Part shown: piece by piece, positions 16,264 through 24,522 of the stretch
How the letters are laid out: each line of letters starts with the position of its first letter
Position numbering within the stretch: the first letter of the stretch is position 1
Assembly (NCBI GenBank): GCA_028874215.1
Contig: JAPPLF010000100.1
Location: forward strand, 1-64,000
Length of the DNA stretch: 64,000 nucleotides
Direction of reading: 5' to 3'
From: Acidobacteriota bacterium
GTDB lineage: Bacteria > Acidobacteriota > UBA6911 > RPQK01 > JAJDTT01
Notes under the pieces: model-generated
Seen by the model: the letters and a program-made list of their open reading frames with translations, nothing else
The model's database searches: none
What the model was told of the DNA's origin: nothing
Program-made: the position numbers and the translations under genes

Positions 16264-17324
16264 GGCGATTCATCCTCATGGTTTTCCAGGTCCAGGCCCA
16301 GATCATCGGCCACTGCCAGAACTTCGCGCCAGGTGGCCTCTGGAAGGACGATGCCTTCCCGTCTCCGCCTTTGCCGCTCCCTGGCTTCCCGCTCCCCCGG
16401 AATCCGAATCTCGTCGAATCCGGGAGCCCTGGGGGACGCCTTGATTCGTTCCAGGAACCCCTGCATTTGGGCGTGAAATTTCTCCGGGCGGGCGAAGCTG
16501 GCCACGTTGATGACGTTGAGAAAGACGGCGTTCCCTCCCCGGATCCGGTCCCAGTCGGTGCAGCCGGCGCCGCTCAGGGCTCCGGCCAGAGCCTCTACCG
16601 CGAGCCCGAGGCCGAATCCCTTGTATCCCGCCGGCCCCCCCAGGGGAAGCAGGGAACCGGGAGGGTCTTCCAGGATCACGCCCGGATCGTTGGTGGCGCG
16701 CCCGCGGCTGTCGATGAGCCAGCCGTCGGGAACCGGTTCCCCCAGATTATGCGCCAGAGCTACCTTTCCGCCGGCGGCGACGGTGGTGGTCATGTCCAGG
16801 ATCAGCGGTGTCCCGCCCGTGGGCACGCCGACCCCCATGGGATTGGTGGAGAGGCGGGGATCGATCCCGCCGAAGGCTGCGGCCAACCCGCGCTGACCGT
16901 GGGCGTTGGCCATCATGATTGCCGCCATGCCCTCGCCGGTGACCATTCTCAGGTAGTCGCTGAGGCGGCCCAGATGGTTGCAGTGGCGCACGCTGACCAC
17001 GCAGGTGCCGGCTTTCCGAGCCTTCCGGATGCCTCGGAGCGTGGCCTCCCGGACCACCACGTGTCCGAAGCCCCAGTTCCCGTCCAGGACCAGTGTCGAG
17101 GCGGTCTCCCGAATCACCTCCACCTGCGCCCCGGGGACGATCTCTCCATTGGAGACCTTGTTCACGTAGCCCAATAGAGAAAGTGTGCCGTGAGAATCGT
17201 GGCCCGACAGATGGGCGTCGATCCCCAGCGAGGCAACGGTTTCGGCCTCCGCCGGAGTCGCCCCCGCCGCTACCAGGATGCGTTGCAGGATTCGGCTCAG
17301 AGCTTCAGGTTGAAATCGAGGCAC
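16260..17324 (-). CDS. Ldh-family (malate/L-lactate/ureidoglycolate type) NAD(P)-dependent oxidoreductase
   Basis: From the GTG at 17324 the protein has 354 residues, the normal size for this unusual dehydrogenase family. Typical segments are the N-terminal AGATPAEAETVASLGIDAHL, the His-containing GHDSHG, the RHCNHLGRLSDY region, NPMGVGVPTG and KGFGLGLAVEALAGALSG. Relatives reduce or oxidise 2-oxo/2-hydroxy acids such as malate, lactate, 2,3-diketogulonate or ureidoglycolate. I reject the longer frame start because its first 64 residues are Pro/Arg-rich with no family match, while AGAGGGGGACAG precedes the GTG. In context it probably acts in sugar-acid catabolism with the enolase-superfamily neighbour. 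Confidence 0.88.
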   Translation of the reverse strand: MPRFQPEALSRILQRILVAAGATPAEAETVASLGIDAHLSGHDSHGTLSLLGYVNKVSNGEIVPGAQVEVIRETASTLVLDGNWGFGHVVVREATLRGIRKARKAGTCVVSVRHCNHLGRLSDYLRMVTGEGMAAIMMANAHGQRGLAAAFGGIDPRLSTNPMGVGVPTGGTPLILDMTTTVAAGGKVALAHNLGEPVPDGWLIDSRGRATNDPGVILEDPPGSLLPLGGPAGYKGFGLGLAVEALAGALSGAGCTDWDRIRGGNAVFLNVINVASFARPEKFHAQMQGFLERIKASPRAPGFDEIRIPGEREARERQRRRREGIVLPEATWREVLAVADDLGLDLENHEDESP

Positions 17325-17362
17325 CTGTCCCCCTCTGGCAGGGTCCCCCGGCGGGCCGGAAT

Positions 17363-18439
17363 CTAGCCCGGGACCGAGTAGTGGGCCAGAGCATCCCGGT
17401 CGAGCTCCAGGCCGTGGCCCGGCCGATCGGGCGCGATGGCATGGCCGTCTTCGAAGCGGATCGGCTCCTGGGCCAGGACGTTCCACATCAGATCGGAGAA
17501 CTCCATGTAGAGGCACTCGGGAAAACTAACGGCCGCGTGGACCCCGGTCTCCAGCGGAGTGTTTCCCAGGGCGACGGGAATCCCGTAGTCGCCCGCCAGC
17601 CGGGCGGCCGTCCGCGATTCGGAGATGGACGTATGCACGTTCAGCACGTCCACGGCGGCGGCCTCCAGCAGGCGCCGCTTCCCGGAGAAGCCCAGGTATT
17701 CCCCGGTGTTGATCCGGGTGAAGGGAATCTCGGCACAGAGCATCCGGTAGCCGTCCAGATCGTTGCGGTCGATGGGGTCCTCCATCCAGTAGATCTCGAA
17801 CCCCTCGTCGCGGTAGCGGTGAAGCCGCAACAGGGCCTCCTTGGGTGACCAGGCCTCGTTGGAATCGATCATGAGGTCCGGTTCGGGCCCCATCACCTGG
17901 CGGGCGATGGCCATCCGGGCCAGGTCCCACTCCACGTCGGGGTGGCCCACCTTGATCTTCATGGCCTTGAATCCCTGCTCCCGGAACCGGATCAGCTTGG
18001 CCCGGAACTCGTCGTCCGTCAGATGGAAGTCCAGGGTGCTCCCGTAGGCCCGAACCCGGGTCCGGGTCCCTCCCAGCAGCCGGTACAGGGGGAGATCCAG
18101 GTGCTTGGCCATCAGGTCCCAGAGCGCCGTCTCCACAACGAGGGCGAAGGGAGAGGCGCCGACGTTTCCGCCCCGGGGCCGCTCGATGCGATTGGCAAGG
18201 GTGAAGGGGTTCGCTCCCAGGAGGCCAGGCCAGGTCTGGAACTCGAATTGTTCCTTCAGTTCCTTCAGGGCGGCCGTAGGCATCCCCTGCTGGACCTGAA
18301 AACCGACTCCCCGCAGGCCGGTGTCGGTCTCCAACTCCAGAATCGTTCCCCGGTGATCCACGAAGCGGACCTGGGAATCGCCGATGGGGTGGGGCAGCGG
18401 GAGATGGACTCTGTGGATTTCGTACTGTTTCAGCTTCAT
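17363..18439 (-). CDS. Mandelate racemase / muconate lactonizing enzyme family protein
   Basis: This 358-residue enolase-superfamily enzyme has an N-terminal capping domain and a C-terminal barrel. Visible active-site elements are the K-x-K of AMKIKVG, the metal Asp and Asn of MIDSNEAW, the second metal Glu of YWMEDPIDR and the third Glu of INTGEYLG. Members abstract the proton alpha to a carboxylate, often dehydrating sugar acids. It starts one base after the transporter gene ends and is followed by the Ldh-type gene, so dehydration followed by oxidation or reduction is a plausible route. Which sugar acid is used cannot be told. Confidence 0.9.
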   Translation of the reverse strand: MKLKQYEIHRVHLPLPHPIGDSQVRFVDHRGTILELETDTGLRGVGFQVQQGMPTAALKELKEQFEFQTWPGLLGANPFTLANRIERPRGGNVGASPFALVVETALWDLMAKHLDLPLYRLLGGTRTRVRAYGSTLDFHLTDDEFRAKLIRFREQGFKAMKIKVGHPDVEWDLARMAIARQVMGPEPDLMIDSNEAWSPKEALLRLHRYRDEGFEIYWMEDPIDRNDLDGYRMLCAEIPFTRINTGEYLGFSGKRRLLEAAAVDVLNVHTSISESRTAARLAGDYGIPVALGNTPLETGVHAAVSFPECLYMEFSDLMWNVLAQEPIRFEDGHAIAPDRPGHGLELDRDALAHYSVPG

Positions 18440-19921
18440 TCAATTTCCTTGAAAGTAGGAGACGATGACACGGACTCCCAGGGAGAACATGACGGCGCCG
18501 GCAACGGCGGTGGCCAGCCGGAGCTTCCAGCTCATGCGCAGCGGGGGCGGCAGCCGGTAGCGGTCGGCCCAGATCATGGCGAAGCACCAGAGTCCGCAGG
18601 CGGCAATTCCGCCGCTGATCACTCCCGTGAAGGTGACGCGCCCGAGCACGTCGCCGGCGATCTCCTTGGGGAGCCAGACCAGCAGCAATCCGCCCAGAAA
18701 GCAGTAGATGATGGTCACCGTTCTCAGGGACTTGAAAAAGGGGCGCTCCACGAAACGGGGAAAGATGCTGCGCACTCCTTCGGAGATGACGCGGGAGTAG
18801 ACCTCGAAAGCCCCGTAGAGGGTCCCGATGAAGGCCAGGAAGACGCCCACCCGGTAGAGCCACTTGAGTTGGGGATGCAGGGTGGTCAGGAAGGACTCCT
18901 GCACGGTCAGGAACTCGCTCCCGTCGGGAATCGCCCGGTTCGGGTTCAGCACCATGGATCCCAGGATGGCGAAGAGCAAGGTCACCAGGATGACGAAGGT
19001 GAAGGAGAGGGTGGTGTCCAGCAGAGGAGCCCGGGTCCAGATACGGGCCCGCTCGACCACCTCCGAGGCGGAGTTCCGAGCCGCCTCGGCCAGTTCCCGG
19101 CTGCCGGCGACACGAATCCCCGCCAGTCCCCATTTCTTCTCCCGAAGGAAGCCGATGTACCCCACGTAGTCCTGGCTGCCTCCTCCCACCGCACCGATGT
19201 AGAGCAAGACCTCCAGCCAGGGACTGCGTCCGGAGAATGTCTGGGAATATTTCTCCAGGACCCAGGGCTGGTAGTCGCTGACCCGAGGGAGAAAGAGCCC
19301 TTGGAACAGGTCAGGAATGTTGGGCCCCAGGATCACCACAGCCGAAGCGATGCACAGCACCATGATCCCCAGGATCACGGTGGAGAGGCGCTCCACGATG
19401 TCGTAGGTGGAGATCAGCGCCAGGATCAGGCAGGCGGTCAGGACCACCGTGGCCCAGACATTGAGCCAGAATTCCAGGTGTTGCCAGGGGCCGATGCCTG
19501 CCCCCTCCACGGCTCCTCCCATGAGCCGATGAATGAAGGTCGCCAGGATCTCGGGAAGGGCCGAGAACCCCACCAGCATGAGCATGACCGCGGGGAGGAC
19601 GATGAGCAGCGGAAACGCCATTCCCACCACCGGCATGGAGCACCAGGTGGTCATGGGATGCTCTCCGGTCAGGACGATGTGCCGGGAGGCGGTGTAGACC
19701 TGGATCCCCTTGAAGATGCCGGCGTAGAGAAAGCACCAGAGCATTCCATAGCCGAAGATGGCGCCGCTCCGGGAGGCGAAGACCAGCTCGCCGCTGGCGA
19801 TGGTCACCGAGGCGATGATGACGCCGGGGCCCACGAAGACCCAGAGCGAGGAGAGGGTCGGACGCTGCAGCAGCGACGGCGGGGAGGGATAGACGTGCGG
19901 GTCCGACTCGGGCCGAATCAC
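18440..19921 (-). CDS. Nramp-like divalent-metal transporter family protein lacking the DPGN motif
   Basis: The 493-residue protein has about eleven membrane helices and an Nramp-like start (WVFVGPGVIIASVTIASGEL). In canonical Nramp proteins this first helix contains DPGN, whose Asp and Asn bind the metal. Here the equivalent stretch reads ASGE, and I do not see the MPH motif of helix six. It therefore belongs to the distant Nramp-related group, some of which may not carry transition metals. The position inside a catabolic operon, with one-base gaps on both sides, would also fit uptake of an organic substrate, but that is inference. Confidence 0.8.
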   Translation of the reverse strand: MIRPESDPHVYPSPPSLLQRPTLSSLWVFVGPGVIIASVTIASGELVFASRSGAIFGYGMLWCFLYAGIFKGIQVYTASRHIVLTGEHPMTTWCSMPVVGMAFPLLIVLPAVMLMLVGFSALPEILATFIHRLMGGAVEGAGIGPWQHLEFWLNVWATVVLTACLILALISTYDIVERLSTVILGIMVLCIASAVVILGPNIPDLFQGLFLPRVSDYQPWVLEKYSQTFSGRSPWLEVLLYIGAVGGGSQDYVGYIGFLREKKWGLAGIRVAGSRELAEAARNSASEVVERARIWTRAPLLDTTLSFTFVILVTLLFAILGSMVLNPNRAIPDGSEFLTVQESFLTTLHPQLKWLYRVGVFLAFIGTLYGAFEVYSRVISEGVRSIFPRFVERPFFKSLRTVTIIYCFLGGLLLVWLPKEIAGDVLGRVTFTGVISGGIAACGLWCFAMIWADRYRLPPPLRMSWKLRLATAVAGAVMFSLGVRVIVSYFQGN

Positions 19922-19922
19922 G

Positions 19923-21161
19923 TCAGCGCCGCTTCCTCAGGTCCAGGCAGGCGATGTGGTGATGGTCGCGGGCGTAGAGCCGTCCCCCGGCCAACGCCGG
20001 CGGAGTCCAGGCGCGGTGCTGGAGAATCTTTTTCATGCCCGTCTGCCGGTACCCTTCCGGTGTGGCCTGAACCATGGCGATGTGGCCCTGTTCCCCCAGG
20101 ACGATGAGGTGGCCCTGCGCCGCGATCAGGGAACCTTTGCCCACGCTCCGATGGGCCCAGAGGACCTCCCCGTCCGTCAGCCGCATGCACTTGAGGACCG
20201 AGTTGTCGAACCCGTAAAGGTATTCTCCCACCAGCACGCACCCGTTGTAGTGGTTCTGCATGATCTCCGTGGTCCAGACGAACTTGGACTCCACGCTGTC
20301 GCCTTTCGGGGTCAGACGCAGGAGGCCGCTTCCGGTTCCGCGTCCGGAGGAGATGAACAGGTACGGATTGGCGAAAATCGGCGTGGCGATGTTCATGTCC
20401 GACGTGGTCCGCCACTCATGCTTCCAATGGAGCTTCCCGTCTCCCGGTGACAGGCCCATGATGGCGCGTCCTCCGAAGAAGACGACTTCCCGGATTCCGC
20501 CGACCGTGATGGCGATGGGGGAGGAATAGCTGGCCACCTCGTCCAGCGCCTTCCAGATCACCTTCCCCGACTCTTTGTCGAAGGCAACGACGGAGGCTCC
20601 GGGAGCTCCCACGTTCACCAGGAGCATGTTCTCTTCCACCAGGGGAGAGGTGGAAACGCCCCAGATCAGGTTCTCCGCACCCATCTCCTCCAGGATCTCC
20701 CGTTTCCAGATCACCCTTCCCGAGCGCTTGTCCAGGCAGAGCAAGGTTCCCGTCGCCCCCAGGGCATAGACTCGCGGGCCGTCGACGGTGGGTGTCGAGC
20801 GGGCGCCGTTGCCCCCTTGGTATTCCTTGTACGAAGCCGCCGAGAGCGCCTTCCAGAGTTCCAGTCCGGTGCCCGTGTCCAGGCACACGACCCACTCCTC
20901 GTCGTCCCGGTCGACCATGGTGTAGAGGCGTCCCTGGGAGACGGAGATGGAGGAAAAGCCCTCGCCCCCTTCCACTTTCCAGACCAGGGGAGGACCGGGC
21001 TGGGACCACGCGGTGATGATCCCCTGCTCCCGGGAGATTCCGTCGCGGGCCGGACCACGCCATTGGGGCCAGTCGGCGGCCGCCAGTTCCGCCGCCGACA
21101 TGGGAAGGGCCAGCGGCGCCCAGAACGTCAGTGCCAGAAGGACTCTGCTCCTGCTCATCAT
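19923..21161 (-). CDS. Secreted PQQ-like beta-propeller repeat protein
   Basis: This 412-residue protein starts with a signal peptide (MSRSRVLLALTFWAPLALPMSAA) followed by DWPQWRGP, a common opening of PQQ-like propellers. Repeats of the form LDxxTGxxLWK appear several times (for example CLDTGTGLELWKA, CLDKRSGRVIWKR, AFDKESGKVIWKA). I see no quinoprotein dehydrogenase catalytic set, so it may be a binding or structural propeller. I start at the ATG at 21161 with GGAG at good spacing; a second ATG follows at once. It ends one base before the transporter start, indicating a shared transcript. Confidence 0.87.
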   Translation of the reverse strand: MMSRSRVLLALTFWAPLALPMSAAELAAADWPQWRGPARDGISREQGIITAWSQPGPPLVWKVEGGEGFSSISVSQGRLYTMVDRDDEEWVVCLDTGTGLELWKALSAASYKEYQGGNGARSTPTVDGPRVYALGATGTLLCLDKRSGRVIWKREILEEMGAENLIWGVSTSPLVEENMLLVNVGAPGASVVAFDKESGKVIWKALDEVASYSSPIAITVGGIREVVFFGGRAIMGLSPGDGKLHWKHEWRTTSDMNIATPIFANPYLFISSGRGTGSGLLRLTPKGDSVESKFVWTTEIMQNHYNGCVLVGEYLYGFDNSVLKCMRLTDGEVLWAHRSVGKGSLIAAQGHLIVLGEQGHIAMVQATPEGYRQTGMKKILQHRAWTPPALAGGRLYARDHHHIACLDLRKRR

Positions 21162-21202
21162 TTCTTCTCTCCAATTCATTTCTCTCGACCGCGGCCGAGC
21201 GT

Positions 21203-21625
21203 TCAAGATCCACCTCCGGGAGAATCATGTCGGACCCTGGATCGGCCTCGATGGGACGCTGGCGGGTCTCCTTCCAGATAGGTGGTCCCCAGGAAGGGGT
21301 CCTTGACCGGGAAGAAGGCGAGGATCCGGGCCGTGCCGGGACCGGGGTTGATGAATCCGTGGGGGGTGCGTGCGGGTACGACCACCGTATGTTCGGGACC
21401 GACGCGATGCGTCTCCGAACCCAGGCGAAACTCCAGGGTCCCCTCCTGAACCACAATGAACTCCTCGGCCTCGTGAAAGTGCAGCGGCGCCCCCGCACCT
21501 GTTCCCACCAGAGCCCAGGATACGCTGCTGGTGGTGGTTCCATCACCGTCGCGGGTGATGTCATAGCTCCGGTAGTTGGGTCTCCACGGCTTCTCGGGCA
21601 GGCTGCGGTGTTCTACTATGGGCAT
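21203..21625 (-). CDS. Single-domain cupin
   Basis: This 140-residue protein has the two cupin motifs: G-A-G-A-P-L-H49-F-H51 with E55, and P-A-R-T-P-H89-G. These four residues normally bind one metal ion. The fold is used for dioxygenases, isomerases and sugar-binding sensors, so function is open. The C-terminal 25 residues are Arg/Gly-rich and unstructured. An AGGAG site precedes the ATG. It is the first gene of the minus-strand series towards PhyH, 41 bases before the propeller gene, and is divergent from the ThDP enzyme gene. Confidence 0.85.
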   Translation of the reverse strand: MPIVEHRSLPEKPWRPNYRSYDITRDGDGTTTSSVSWALVGTGAGAPLHFHEAEEFIVVQEGTLEFRLGSETHRVGPEHTVVVPARTPHGFINPGPGTARILAFFPVKDPFLGTTYLEGDPPASHRGRSRVRHDSPGGGS

Positions 21626-21690
21626 GGGTTTCGGCTCCTGTTCGAATGCTGGGATTGTAGCCGACCCGCCGCTGGAAAAGAATCCACGAC

Positions 21691-23280
21691 ATGTCTCAAA
21701 CCGCTGCCGGGAACCTGGTCGACTGCCTGTTGGAACGTGGGGTGCGCCATCTCTTCACCCTGTCAGGGAACCAGATCCTCTCCCTCTACGACGCCACCAT
21801 CGGCCGGGATCTGAAACTGATCCACACCCGCCACGAGGCAGCCGCCGTGCACATGGCCGATGCCTGGGGCCGGTTGCAGGAAACTGCTGGGGTCGCTGTG
21901 GTGACAGCGGGACCAGGCCACTGCAACTCTATCGGCGCCCTCTACGTGGCGCTCCAGGCCGAGTCGCCTCTGGTCCTCATCAGTGGACACTCGCCCTTAA
22001 GCCAATTGGGGAAGGGAGCCTTCCAGGAGATGGACCAGGTGGCAATCGCGGCTCCCGTGACCAAGGCCTCTTGGCGGGTCGATGGCCCGGAACGGGCGGC
22101 GGCCGCCCTGGACGAGGCTTTGGCTCTGGCCAGCTCGGGGAGGCCGGGCCCGGTTCACCTCAGCATTCCCAGCGACGTCCTGGCCGCAACAGCGGAAGCG
22201 GCTGACAGGCCTCCCCGGAAGCGGAACCCGCCGGAATCCATTGCGCAGGAAGACGCTGAGCAGGTCCTGCGCCTTCTGGCCGGAGCTCGGCGGCCTCTCC
22301 TGCTGGCCGGCGCTGCCATGTCGCGGCCGCTTCGGTGGCAAACGGTGAGGGAACTCGCCCGCGCCTGCGGCGCCCCGGCCCTCAAGATGGAGAGTCCCCG
22401 GGGCGTCAACGACCCTCGACTCTACGGGGCGTCCCGGTTGTTCGGCCGCGCCGACCTGGTGGTGCTGCTGGGGAAGGACCTGGATTTCGCCCTCCGTTTC
22501 GGAGGGTCTCCCTTCGCAGCCGATTGCAGGTTCGTCCAAATCGCCGCGCCGGGGCACCCGGCTCCGGATCACCCGAAAACCGTGCTGAGCCTGGGGGCCG
22601 ATCCGGCCACGGCAGCGCTGCAACTGGCTCGCCGGTGGCGCGGAAACGGCTCCGCTTTCGATTCGTGGCGCCGCGCCGTCGAGTCGGCCCGTTCCGAAAC
22701 GCCTGCCGAGTGGGAAGATTGGCGGGGTGGCGCGCAGAGTCCGATCCATCCTCTCCGCGTCTGCGAAGGCCTCCGTCCGTTCCTGACCGACACCGCCGTG
22801 GTGGTGAGCGATGGAGGGGAGTTCGGTCAGTGGGCACAGGCCGGACTGGACTCCCGAGTGAACCTGATCAACGGGCCGTCGGGCGCCATCGGAAGCGCGA
22901 TCCCCATGGCGCTCGCTGGCCGGTTGGCCCGGCCCGGACAACCGGTCTTCGCCTTCCTGGGAGACGGGACCTTCGGATATCACGCCCTGGAATTCGATAC
23001 GGCCCTGCGTTACCGGCTCCCCGTCGTGGCCATCGTCGGCAACGATGCTCGCTGGAATGCGGAATACCAGTTGCAACTGGACCACTACGGGCCCGAGCGG
23101 ACCGTGGCCTGCGAGCTTCTCCCGACTCGATACGACCAGGCGGTAGAAGCCCTGGGCGGCCACGGGGAGTGGGTGCCGGAACCGGACCAGTTGGAACCGG
23201 CGTTGGAACGAGCTCTCGATTCCGGCCTCCCGGCTTGTGTGAACGTCGCCGTCGAGGGCGTGAAAGCCCCCGCGTTCTAA
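21691..23280 (+). CDS. Thiamine diphosphate-dependent enzyme (acetolactate synthase / decarboxylase fold)
   Basis: The 529-residue protein has the three-domain ThDP layout. The catalytic Glu lies in TRHEAAAVHMADAWGR near residue 49. A central domain (about 190-330) follows, and the C-terminal cofactor motif starts with GDGTFGYHALEFDTALRY and continues to VGND. The proteins closest in pattern are acetolactate synthase-like, benzoylformate and oxalyl-CoA decarboxylases. The following genes encode an adenylate-forming enzyme and an aldehyde dehydrogenase, so decarboxylation of a 2-oxo acid to an aldehyde is a reasonable guess. No strong ribosome site is visible before the ATG. Confidence 0.9.
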   Translation: MSQTAAGNLVDCLLERGVRHLFTLSGNQILSLYDATIGRDLKLIHTRHEAAAVHMADAWGRLQETAGVAVVTAGPGHCNSIGALYVALQAESPLVLISGHSPLSQLGKGAFQEMDQVAIAAPVTKASWRVDGPERAAAALDEALALASSGRPGPVHLSIPSDVLAATAEAADRPPRKRNPPESIAQEDAEQVLRLLAGARRPLLLAGAAMSRPLRWQTVRELARACGAPALKMESPRGVNDPRLYGASRLFGRADLVVLLGKDLDFALRFGGSPFAADCRFVQIAAPGHPAPDHPKTVLSLGADPATAALQLARRWRGNGSAFDSWRRAVESARSETPAEWEDWRGGAQSPIHPLRVCEGLRPFLTDTAVVVSDGGEFGQWAQAGLDSRVNLINGPSGAIGSAIPMALAGRLARPGQPVFAFLGDGTFGYHALEFDTALRYRLPVVAIVGNDARWNAEYQLQLDHYGPERTVACELLPTRYDQAVEALGGHGEWVPEPDQLEPALERALDSGLPACVNVAVEGVKAPAF

Positions 23281-23307
23281 GGCGTTTATCGAGCCTCGGC
23301 GGGTTTC

Positions 23308-23337
23308 TTGACCCCCTCTTCGAGGCCGGGATAGACT
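23308..23337 (+). promoter_or_regulatory. Sigma-70-type promoter for a probably leaderless gene
   Basis: TTGACC (23308-23313) and TAGACT (23332-23337) are separated by 18 bases. The next ATG begins eight bases after the -10 element, where transcription would normally start, and no ribosome-binding sequence lies between. Confidence 0.6.
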
Positions 23338-23345
23338 GCGCCCTC

Positions 23346-24443
23346 ATGAGTTCCGAGCCCCTGCAGGATCAGGCCAGGTCCCGGCGTGACGAATTGGACG
23401 CTCACGTCCGGGCCATGGTCCAGTGGCATTTCGACCCCGAGACGGGGTGCCCCTTCTGGCTCGACTGGGCCGGCAAGGCGGACTGGGATCCTCGCCAGGA
23501 GGTCAAGGGCCTGGACGACCTCTCCCGCTTCGGCCTGTTCGACGACGATTGGCTGAGGGGCGGGCCGGTACGCCGCTGGGTCCCCCGGGCCTATGCCCAG
23601 GATCCCGTCTTCGTCTTCGAAACCGGAGGGACCACCGGGACCCCCAAGAGCCGGGTCAACGTGCGGGACTTCCGGGTGGACTACGAACTTTTCTCGGAGA
23701 CGCTGCCGCCGGAGCATTTCCCCCTGAATTCCAACTGGCTCATGTTGGGCCCGTCAGGCCCGCGCCGACTGCGCCTGGCCGTGGAGCACCTGGCCCATCA
23801 TCGCGGCGGAATCTGCTTTTGCGTGGACCTGGACCCCCGCTGGGTCATCAAGCTCATCAAGAAGGGGTGGACGGATCACCTGAAGGCCTACCAGGAGCAT
23901 GTGATCGACCAGGCCATGACCCTTCTTTCCGCCGGCCACGAGATCCGCTGCCTGTTCACCACTCCCAAGCTGCTGGAAGCGCTGTGCGACAGGCTGGAGG
24001 ATCAGGGGACCAGTTTGCGCGAAACCGGAATCACCGGGATCTTCTCCGGCGGGACGGAGTTTACGCCCCAGTGGTACCGATTCGCCGTGGAGGAGCTCCT
24101 GGACGGCGTCTACATGACGCCGACGTACGGAAACTCCCTCATGGGACTGGCCGCCTCCAAGGCCTTCGACCCGGCGGAGAACTACAAGATCACCTACTAT
24201 GCGCCGCAGCCCAGGGCGGTGTTGCGGGTCGTGGACTTCGACGACACGGAGAAGGTCGTCGGTTACGGCGAGACGGGCCGGGTCCTGTTGACCACCTTGA
24301 CCCCCGAGCTGTTCATTCCCCAATTCCTGGAGCGGGACGAAGGGGAGCGGGAGCCCCCCTGTGCGCAATACCCCTGGGACGGCGTGAGCGGCGTTCGACC
24401 GTTTCACCGCTTTGCCGCCACCACGACGGTGGGAGTCTACTAG
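23346..24443 (+). CDS. Adenylate-forming (ANL superfamily) enzyme, short form
   Basis: The 365-residue protein has the AMP-binding loop TGGTTGTPKSR near residues 92-102 and a later TPTYGNSLMG segment that fits the adenine/acyl region. At this length it lacks most of the usual C-terminal swivel domain of CoA ligases. It is closer in size to phenylacetate-CoA-ligase-like or LuxE-type acyl activators. The ATG at 23346 is chosen because it follows a good promoter; the frame upstream overlaps the ThDP gene and has no family sequence. With the aldehyde dehydrogenase next to it, it may form an acid-aldehyde conversion pair. Confidence 0.78.
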   Translation: MSSEPLQDQARSRRDELDAHVRAMVQWHFDPETGCPFWLDWAGKADWDPRQEVKGLDDLSRFGLFDDDWLRGGPVRRWVPRAYAQDPVFVFETGGTTGTPKSRVNVRDFRVDYELFSETLPPEHFPLNSNWLMLGPSGPRRLRLAVEHLAHHRGGICFCVDLDPRWVIKLIKKGWTDHLKAYQEHVIDQAMTLLSAGHEIRCLFTTPKLLEALCDRLEDQGTSLRETGITGIFSGGTEFTPQWYRFAVEELLDGVYMTPTYGNSLMGLAASKAFDPAENYKITYYAPQPRAVLRVVDFDDTEKVVGYGETGRVLLTTLTPELFIPQFLERDEGEREPPCAQYPWDGVSGVRPFHRFAATTTVGVY

Positions 24444-24485
24444 GCATTTGCGCTCTCTATCATCGGCGCCAAATCAAATCGGACC

Positions 24486-24498
24486 GTAGTAGACTGGG
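24486..24498 (+). promoter_or_regulatory. GTAGTAGACTGGG upstream motif, copy 2
   Basis: This copy is identical to the one at 12400 and ends 24 bases before the GTG of the aldehyde dehydrogenase gene. A GGGAGGG ribosome site lies between. It suggests that the dehydrogenase can be transcribed independently of the adenylate-forming enzyme. Confidence 0.45.
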
Positions 24499-24522
24499 AA
24501 ATCAAAATCCGGGAGGGATTCG

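Noticed and set aside
17942-20107. 721-codon plus-strand frame across the enolase-superfamily, Nramp-like and propeller genes
   Set aside because: It spans three well-supported minus-strand genes and reads as charged low-complexity sequence.
22335-23345. Long N-terminal extension of the adenylate-forming protein
   Set aside because: It overlaps the ThDP gene over its cofactor domain. Family sequence begins only after the ATG at 23346, which has its own promoter.
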